A DNA stretch of 6,659 nt from an uncultured Muribaculaceae bacterium. GTDB taxonomy: Bacteria > Bacteroidota > Bacteroidia > Bacteroidales > Muribaculaceae. How positions within the stretch are numbered: position 1 is the first letter of the stretch; every line of letters starts with the position of its first letter. Below the pieces are notes generated by a model, which worked only from the letters and a program-made list of their open reading frames with translations, was not told the DNA's origin and made no database searches. Positions 1 through 5,042 of this stretch are shown here, in pieces. The stretch lies in assembly GCA_905209725.1 (NCBI GenBank), contig CAJLTZ010000108.1:1-6659 (forward strand), in the 5' to 3' direction. The position numbers were made by a program, and so were the translations under genes.

Positions 1-31
1 AGGCACATCTGCGACCCCTGCGTTAACATTT

Positions 32-45
32 TTTGTGGGATGGGG
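32..45 (+). repeat. 14-nt dispersed repeat tail (TTTGTGGGATGGGG)
   Basis: The 14-nt string TTTGTGGGATGGGG is present here and again, identical, at 4792-4805, where it directly follows the small hairpin of the palindromic element after pckA. No copy of the CAGTCGC hairpin is visible before it in this window, since the stretch to the left is only 31 bases. It may be the right end of another element copy whose left part is diverged or lost. The rest of 1-94 contains no gene that I can support. Confidence 0.5.
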
Positions 46-94
46 TCTAAATTTGTGCGAATCCGTTCCGCGCAATTAAAAAATGCCCTGCCAA

Positions 95-943
95 TCAGAA
101 TTGTTCGAGCGGCAGCCGCGGGAAGGCGTCGATGAAGGACCCCGGGGTGACATTCACAATCTCCACCCCTTTGCGCTCGGCATAGGGCTTCACGTCGAAA
201 TAACTGCGGAACGCAATGGCGTAATTCTCATATACATCCGCGATATGCACGCCGGCGAAAATCTCCTCGGCGCGGCGCAGTTCGGCGTCATCGTCCTTAT
301 AGAAATGGGGCTGCACGGAAACCACCCTGTTGCGCTCCGTCACCCAGAGCGTGCGGCTCCAGTTGTGGTCGGCACCAATCAGCGCTATCCTCGTGAAACC
401 CTCCCTCATGGCGTTCATGATTCCCGGAATCAGCACATTGCGCGGGCGTGGCATCGCGAGACCGGAATCATAGAGGGGATGCGTGATGAAATGCCAACCC
501 TCGGCAGGAGTGAGATTGTAATATTTCACGGTGACATTCGCCGGCAACCGCTTCACCTCCGGCATCTTGCGAGCCTTTGCCGGGAGGAAGAGCGTCATCG
601 GCCAGTCCACAGCGCCGAGAGCCTCCCAGAGCGCCGGTACCTTCCCCGTCTTGTTCTTAAGGAAGAAAGCGATATCGGCGAGGATATAGTAATCGGGGCG
701 CAGCGTCTTGAAATCAGGGGCAAGAGCGGAGAGGTTGACCCCCATGCGGGGATATTTCATAAGCACATCGAGATGATTCTCGATGGCATCGCGCAGCGAG
801 GGTCCATTGCCCATTATGATTATGGCGTCGCGGCGCTCGTGCGAGCGCGAGGTAGGGCGTCCCGACATCAGCGGCACCTTTATGAGGGATGCCAGCGTCT
901 TTCCAGCCATCCCGCAGAATCTCTGTATCTTTTGTATCAACAC
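95..943 (-). CDS. DUF115 / MptE-like protein, probable surface-glycan related
   Basis: This is a 282-residue protein if read from GTG at 943. An ATG at 910 (Met12) is an alternative start, and the first conserved motif begins only near residue 40, so either start keeps the domain intact. Visible motifs are GNGPSL at 45-50 after a hydrophobic strand (IIIM), GADHNW at 190-195, HFY at 213-215 and a C-terminal block VNVTPGSFIDAF at 263-274. The combination matches the family annotated as 6-hydroxymethylpterin diphosphokinase MptE-like (DUF115), related to the Maf flagellin-glycosylation proteins. In Bacteroidales, members are commonly found among lipopolysaccharide or capsule genes. No signal peptide or membrane segment is visible, so it is probably cytoplasmic. 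It lies 122 nt downstream of the epimerase-like gene on the same strand, with no clear promoter between them, so co-transcription is possible. The substrate is unknown; a role in sugar transfer or modification is inferred from family context only. Confidence 0.8.
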   Translation of the reverse strand: MLIQKIQRFCGMAGKTLASLIKVPLMSGRPTSRSHERRDAIIIMGNGPSLRDAIENHLDVLMKYPRMGVNLSALAPDFKTLRPDYYILADIAFFLKNKTGKVPALWEALGAVDWPMTLFLPAKARKMPEVKRLPANVTVKYYNLTPAEGWHFITHPLYDSGLAMPRPRNVLIPGIMNAMREGFTRIALIGADHNWSRTLWVTERNRVVSVQPHFYKDDDAELRRAEEIFAGVHIADVYENYAIAFRSYFDVKPYAERKGVEIVNVTPGSFIDAFPRLPLEQF

Positions 944-1057
944 TTTTCTGATTAATGATTAATGATTGAAAGCGAACAGCCTCACCGGCCCTTGGCCGGC
1001 GACACACAATCTTCGACCTCTCAGAATGAATCAAAGGAAGCTCCCACAAATTCGACC

Positions 1058-1073
1058 TTCAAAATTCAAAATT
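1058..1073 (-). repeat. Stop-proximal AATTTTGAATTTTGAA motif, copy 1
   Basis: On the minus strand the 16-nt string AATTTTGAATTTTGAA spans the stop codon (TGA at 1068-1066) of the epimerase-like gene. The identical string lies four bases after the pckA stop at 4621-4636. It is built of a 7-nt unit TTTTGAA repeated in tandem. Its placement at two unrelated gene ends suggests a short dispersed 3'-end repeat, although low complexity makes chance recurrence possible. Confidence 0.5.
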
Positions 1074-1965
1074 CAACATTATTGTAGGGGTATTTCGGGT
1101 CTCGCCGGGCGATTACCTCTGCCGTATTGTAGAAGCCGGCGGGGAGCAGGCGGCTGATGCGCGTGTTGTCGAGCACGAGCGTCTGCGAGAAAGGCTGCAA
1201 AGCCTTCTCGGAAAGAGTCTCCTTCACGATGGGCAGATAGGGGAAGAGCCCTGCGATGGCATGGCACCACTTCTCAGGCAGATGCCACATGCGCCGAGGC
1301 ACGCCGGCATTCGCCGTCATCGCCTCCACAAGTGATATCCATTTATGCGCCCTGCCGTCGGAGATGTTGAAGATCCCCCTCTCGCCGGCGATAGCCGTAA
1401 GTGCGCGGGCGCAGTCGAGGGCGGTGACTGCGGAGGTCTTGGCGTCGTTGCCCCGCACATGCACATAATGACCGCGGATCACCCGGTTGAAGAGCCGCAG
1501 CGTGTCGCCATGCACCCCATTGCCAAACATCCGCGCCGGCCTTGCGATGGCAAGCGCCACTCCGCGCCGCTCTGCCCAGGCGCCCAGCAACCGCTCAGCG
1601 GCAAGTTTCGACTTGCCTGCCTCCGTGGAGCCCCACGTGCCACGGCTCTCATCCACCCCCTCGCCCGCATCGGCAGAATAGACCTGCCAACTGCTTACAT
1701 ATATGAACGCGCGCGGGGGAGCCGCGTCGAGGCGCGAGATCAACTCGCGTGTAAGCGACTCATTTATATCCGCGTCGCTCTCCTCCTCGCTCCCCGCAAG
1801 ATGAAACACCGTGTCAACTTCACCTATCGGTGCATCGGCGCCAAACTCCTCGCGGCCATACCTCACCACTTCCGCTCCGCAGTCGGCCTCAAGCAGAGGA
1901 AGAAGGTAGCCTCCAAGCATTCCTCCGGCACCCGTAACCAAAATTTTTCTCCTGTTTTCTTCCAT
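1066..1965 (-). CDS. NAD(P)-dependent epimerase/dehydratase-family (extended SDR) protein with substituted catalytic Tyr
   Basis: This is a 299-residue protein read from ATG at 1965. An in-frame ATG at 1983 would add six residues, but it lies upstream of the promoter-like box at 1972-1979, and the Rossmann strand RKILVTGAGG begins right after the shorter start, so I prefer 1965. Visible are the nucleotide-binding glycine motif TGAGGMLG (11-18), HLAG (55-58), the YVSSWQVY strand (89-96) with the expected catalytic serine at 92, and RPARMFGNG (142-150), corresponding to the RPxxxYGPG segment of extended SDR proteins. In the YxxxK active-site motif the segment reads A-G-K-S-K, with Lys120 in place but Ala116 where the catalytic Tyr should be. 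Family members act on nucleotide sugars in surface-polysaccharide synthesis. Without the Tyr this protein may be catalytically altered, or may act as a binding or reductase-like protein. The neighbouring DUF115-like gene supports a glycan context. The stop codon lies inside a repeated AATTTTGAATTTTGAA motif. Confidence 0.85.
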   Translation of the reverse strand: MEENRRKILVTGAGGMLGGYLLPLLEADCGAEVVRYGREEFGADAPIGEVDTVFHLAGSEEESDADINESLTRELISRLDAAPPRAFIYVSSWQVYSADAGEGVDESRGTWGSTEAGKSKLAAERLLGAWAERRGVALAIARPARMFGNGVHGDTLRLFNRVIRGHYVHVRGNDAKTSAVTALDCARALTAIAGERGIFNISDGRAHKWISLVEAMTANAGVPRRMWHLPEKWCHAIAGLFPYLPIVKETLSEKALQPFSQTLVLDNTRISRLLPAGFYNTAEVIARRDPKYPYNNVEF

Positions 1966-1970
1966 CAACT

Positions 1971-1992
1971 GCAAAATTATCATTAATTTTGC
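1971..1992. promoter_or_regulatory. Symmetrical divergent promoter palindrome between epimerase-like gene and ferritin
   Basis: GCAAAATTA (1971-1979), four bases TCAT, then TAATTTTGC (1984-1992) form a perfect 9-bp inverted repeat. Each arm contains TAATTTTG, an exact match to the Bacteroidetes -7 element TAnnTTTG: minus strand at 1979-1972 facing the epimerase-like gene, and plus strand at 1984-1991 facing ferritin. I see no convincing -33 TTTG at 19-21 bp for either direction, so strength is uncertain. The minus strand also contains AATGATAAT (1984-1976), the core of the classical Fur box, but only about 11 of 19 consensus positions fit. If the plus box is used, the ferritin leader is about 100 nt. 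If the minus box is used, the epimerase-like mRNA is nearly leaderless. Confidence 0.55.
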
Positions 1993-2063
1993 AAACCGAA
2001 AAGCGCAACTGAAGAATCATCAAAAATTCCCGGGTTACTGCTATCCAAAATAAAGACAACCCA

Positions 2064-2077
2064 AGGGAGAAATCCCT
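2064..2077 (+). promoter_or_regulatory. GAAA-tetraloop hairpin in ferritin leader
   Basis: AGGGA (2064-2068) pairs perfectly with TCCCT (2073-2077) around GAAA, a GNRA-type stable tetraloop. It ends 17 nt before the ferritin ATG, just upstream of where a ribosome would land. The GGGAGA inside it is also the only purine-rich, Shine-Dalgarno-like stretch nearby, though it is too far from the ATG for a standard site. It could influence translation or mRNA stability; this is inference from the fold. Confidence 0.4.
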
Positions 2078-2094
2078 GCAAAATCTATAGACAT

Positions 2095-2610
2095 ATGAAT
2101 ATCGAGAAAAAACTGGCTGAGGCCATCAACGATCAGATCAACGCCGAACTGTGGTCGGCATATCTTTACCTGAGCATGTCGCTCTACTGGCGCGGACAGG
2201 GCCGTCAGGGTGTAGCCAACTGGTTTAAGGTACAGGCCCGTGAGGAATTCGCACACGCCGAAATCTTCATGGACTATCTCCACAACCGCAACGGCGAGGT
2301 ATGCCTTGCCCCCATCACAGAAGTGAAGACATCCTGGAGCAGCCTGGGCGAGACATTCGCCGACACACTGGCTCACGAGCAGAGCGTGACACAGCGCATC
2401 CACAACCTCTACGCACTCGCCGAGGAGGAGAAGGACTACGCGAGCCGCCAGATGCTCAACTGGTACATCGCAGAGCAGGTAGAGGAAGAGGCCAACGTGC
2501 AGGAGATCATCGACAACCTCAACCTCGTCGGTGAGTCGGGCGTAGGCATCCTCCAGATCGACCGCGAGCTCGGTGCCCGCACCTACACCGCCCCCAACAT
2601 CTCTAAGTAA
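2095..2610 (+). CDS. ftnA: Non-haem ferritin (FtnA type)
   Basis: This 171-residue protein has the usual length of bacterial ferritin. It oxidises Fe(II) and stores iron as a mineral core inside a 24-subunit cytosolic cage. The ferroxidase residues are all present: Glu18, Glu51 and His54 in REEFAHAE, Glu95, and Gln128 with Glu131 in EQVEEEAN. The four-helix pattern is clear, with the first helix EKKLAEAINDQINAELWSAY and a short fifth helix near residues 137-160. No haem-ligating Met of bacterioferritin is apparent, which fits the Ftn branch. The ATG at 2095 is the only start that gives the canonical N-terminus, and the preceding bases are A-rich, as is usual in Bacteroidetes. It probably forms a single-gene unit. 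The 3' side carries the palindromic element starting four bases after the stop. In anaerobic Bacteroidales, ferritin buffers iron and helps survival under oxygen exposure. Confidence 0.95.
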   Translation: MNIEKKLAEAINDQINAELWSAYLYLSMSLYWRGQGRQGVANWFKVQAREEFAHAEIFMDYLHNRNGEVCLAPITEVKTSWSSLGETFADTLAHEQSVTQRIHNLYALAEEEKDYASRQMLNWYIAEQVEEEANVQEIIDNLNLVGESGVGILQIDRELGARTYTAPNISK

Positions 2611-2613
2611 TTT

Positions 2614-2721
2614 CAGTCGCGGAGCGACTGCCCTGCATATTAACCGCGTACAGCGCTGAGCGTCAGCGAAGTGCTGTGCGCGGCTTTCGTATATATCCCC
2701 CTCCCCAGTCGCGAGCGACTG
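2614..2721 (-). repeat. Composite palindromic element, copy 1 (post-ferritin)
   Basis: Two short hairpins flank one long hairpin. The left small hairpin is CAGTCGC (2614-2620), GGA, GCGACTG (2624-2630). The right small hairpin is CAGTCGC (2706-2712), GA, GCGACTG (2715-2721). Between them, 2644-2657 pairs with 2670-2683. Read on the minus strand the small hairpins have loops in the order CAGTCGCTC-(C or nothing)-GCGACTG, matching the copy at 4775-4791 (CAGTCGCTC-G-GCGACTG). The connector ATATGCA also precedes the small hairpin on that strand, so I orient this copy as minus. It begins four bases after the ferritin stop. No coding capacity is seen, and no mobile-element gene is nearby. Confidence 0.7.
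2644..2683 (+). terminator. Long GC-rich hairpin after ferritin, possible terminator
   Basis: CCGCGTACAGCGCT (2644-2657) pairs over 14 positions, two of them G-U, with AGTGCTGTGCGCGG (2670-2683) around a 12-nt loop. It is the central part of the composite palindromic element. Only CTTTCGT follows, so the U-tract is poor. It may act as a weak terminator or as a 3'-end stabiliser of the ferritin mRNA rather than as a classical Rho-independent terminator. No better terminator is visible after ferritin. Confidence 0.4.
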
Positions 2722-2806
2722 CCTTATCAATTGTCTTTTTCTGCGGATTAAAGAAAAATTTCCTTAATTTTTAGGGTTATTGAATGCTAATTTAAAATAA
2801 ATTTCG

Positions 2807-2814
2807 TAAATTTG
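2807..2814 (+). promoter_or_regulatory. Putative pckA -7 box (TAAATTTG)
   Basis: TAAATTTG is an exact match to the Bacteroidetes TAnnTTTG element and is followed by GCA, as is common at such promoters. The -33 element is degenerate: no TTTG lies at the expected 19-21 bp, and the nearest TTG (2780-2782) is 24 bp away. Transcription from here would start near 2820 and give pckA a leader of about 190 nt. The flanking DNA is strongly A+T-rich. Confidence 0.6.
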
Positions 2815-2858
2815 CAGCCCGAAAGGTATTCAGGATTGTTTATATATTAATCTTACCC

Positions 2859-2940
2859 TGGAAGATAACCCAAAACTTCCATGTGGAGAAGAATGATTCC
2901 CTCCTCTCCAACCTGCGGGAGAACTATCATCTCTTCCGCA
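2859..2940 (+). promoter_or_regulatory. Structured pckA 5' leader, three consecutive hairpins
   Basis: Three almost abutting stems can form: TGGAAG (2859-2864) with CTTCCA (2876-2881); TGGAGA (2884-2889) with TCTCCA (2905-2910), enclosing a smaller GAA/TTC stem; and TGCGGGAGA (2914-2922) with TCTTCCGCA (2932-2940), which has one G-U. The gaps are 2 and 3 nt. They sit between the putative promoter and the pckA start, 72 nt before the ATG. This density of pairing is unusual for A+T-rich Bacteroidales leaders and suggests a cis-regulatory RNA. I do not recognise a known riboswitch class, and no U-tract follows, so classical termination-type attenuation is not obvious. Confidence 0.45.
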
Positions 2941-3012
2941 TCCCAAGGTAGAACAATCAACTACAGGAACTTCAAAAAATTACTCATACCCAATAATTTA
3001 ACGCAAAAAATT

Positions 3013-4617
<1,605 letters not shown>

Positions 4618-4620
4618 TGT

Positions 4621-4636
4621 AATTTTGAATTTTGAA
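4621..4636 (+). repeat. Stop-proximal AATTTTGAATTTTGAA motif, copy 2
   Basis: The motif starts four bases after the pckA TGA and is identical over 16 nt to the copy that overlaps the stop of the epimerase-like gene (1058-1073, minus). Both copies point the same way relative to transcription. It lies before the pckA terminator and would therefore be part of the mRNA 3' end. Confidence 0.5.
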
Positions 4637-4668
4637 TTATAGTCAGGATTCAACACTGAGAAATATGA

Positions 4669-4700
4669 GGCAGCGCTGCATTAGCAGCGCTGCCTTTTTT
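4669..4700 (+). terminator. pckA Rho-independent terminator
   Basis: GGCAGCGCTGC (4669-4679), loop ATTA, then GCAGCGCTGCC (4684-4694) form a perfect 11-bp GC-rich stem followed by six T residues (4695-4700). This is a textbook intrinsic terminator 51 nt after the pckA stop. Each arm contains GCAGCGCTGC, itself a perfect 10-bp palindrome, so the same sequence is present twice in direct as well as inverted orientation. Confidence 0.93.
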
Positions 4701-4805
4701 GCATTGCAGAGAGTGATGATTGTCCGGGCACAGCACGCAGCGAAGGCAGTGCTGTGCCCGGACAATATGCAATGCAGTCGCTCGGCGACTGTTTGTGGGA
4801 TGGGG
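4701..4805 (+). repeat. Composite palindromic element, copy 2 (post-pckA)
   Basis: An outer stem GCATTGCA (4701-4708) with TGCAATGC (4768-4775) encloses a perfect 17-bp stem: TTGTCCGGGCACAGCAC (4720-4736) with its complement at 4749-4765 around a 12-nt loop. The small hairpin CAGTCGC (4775-4781), TCG, GCGACTG (4785-4791) follows, and then TTTGTGGGATGGGG (4792-4805) and a run of T. The block CAGCGAAG and TGCTGTGC of the long hairpin also occurs in the long hairpin at 2644-2683. It lies outside the pckA transcript, after its terminator, and before the promoter of the next gene. The second hairpin with its T-run (4807-4814) could also terminate read-through. Confidence 0.75.
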
Positions 4806-4823
4806 CTTTTTTTTGCAATCGAT

Positions 4824-4855
4824 TTTGATTTATTAATTAATTTTATTTAAATTTG
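4824..4855 (+). promoter_or_regulatory. Bacteroidetes-type promoter of exported protein gene
   Basis: TTTG (4824-4827), a 20-bp spacer and TAAATTTG (4848-4855) fit both the -33 and -7 consensus of the Bacteroidetes primary sigma factor with ideal spacing. Transcription would begin a few bases after 4855, giving a leader of about 180 nt before the ATG at 5043. This is the best promoter in the window. Confidence 0.85.
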
Positions 4856-4904
4856 CATTATTGATTACTTTTGCTGATTATAATGCTTTAACTTTTAATG
4901 CATG

Positions 4905-4919
4905 ACTTTGACGCAAAGT
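4905..4919. promoter_or_regulatory. 6-bp inverted repeat in leader, possible operator
   Basis: ACTTTG (4905-4910), ACG, CAAAGT (4914-4919) is a perfect short inverted repeat about 50 bp downstream of the promoter. It could be a protein-binding site or a small RNA hairpin. Six base pairs with a 3-nt spacer is close to what may arise by chance. Confidence 0.3.
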
Positions 4920-4935
4920 AACTATATCCAAAACA

Positions 4936-4962
4936 AATAACATTAATAACATCAATAACATC
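4936..4962 (+). repeat. Three 9-nt tandem repeats (AATAACATT/C)
   Basis: AATAACATT, AATAACATC and AATAACATC follow one another without gaps, the last two identical and the first differing by one base. They lie in the transcribed leader of the exported protein gene, 80 nt before its start. They could arise by slippage or serve as a repeated binding site. No function is evident. Confidence 0.7.
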
Positions 4963-4994
4963 CGGAAATTCCATAATGACCATAACCAGTTTTT

Positions 4995-5011
4995 TCGCGA
5001 TTCCATTGCGA
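4995..5011 (+). promoter_or_regulatory. Leader hairpin before exported protein gene
   Basis: TCGCGAT (4995-5001) pairs with ATTGCGA (5005-5011), one pair being G-U, around the loop TCC. T-rich DNA precedes it and GGGAAAAG follows, so the stem might be extended by an imperfect outer pairing. It ends 31 nt before the ATG at 5043. The GTCGGGAAAAGA stretch just after it is the only purine-rich sequence near the start. Confidence 0.35.
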
Positions 5012-5042
5012 GTCGGGAAAAGACACCTAAAACCTTTCATAT

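Noticed and set aside
48..55. TAAATTTG promoter-like box on the plus strand
   Set aside because: There is no -33 element at correct spacing (the nearest TTTG is only 12 bp away) and no plus-strand gene follows.
833..848. GCGCTCG-TG-CGAGCGC perfect inverted repeat
   Set aside because: It lies inside the DUF115-like coding region, where GC-rich codons for Glu-Arg-Arg explain it. No flanking signal supports a function.
83..955. Plus-strand open frame across the DUF115-like gene
   Set aside because: The minus-strand frame carries family motifs (GNGPSL, GADHNW). The plus-strand translation is Arg/His-rich without motifs and is a codon-bias shadow.
985..999. CCGGCC-CTT-GGCCGG hairpin between the two minus-strand genes
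   Set aside because: The stem is 6 bp with no T-run on either strand. It is too short to call a terminator and is probably incidental.
2041..2730. Minus-strand open frame across ferritin
   Set aside because: All ferroxidase residues are on the plus strand, so the opposite frame is a shadow.
2881..3012. In-frame 44-codon N-terminal extension of pckA
   Set aside because: The ATG at 3013 gives the standard family N-terminus. The extension overlaps the structured leader and resembles nothing in the family.
4898..4940. Tiny upstream frames in the exported protein leader (7 and 12 codons)
   Set aside because: They are too short to support from sequence alone, with no Shine-Dalgarno and no recognisable peptide.
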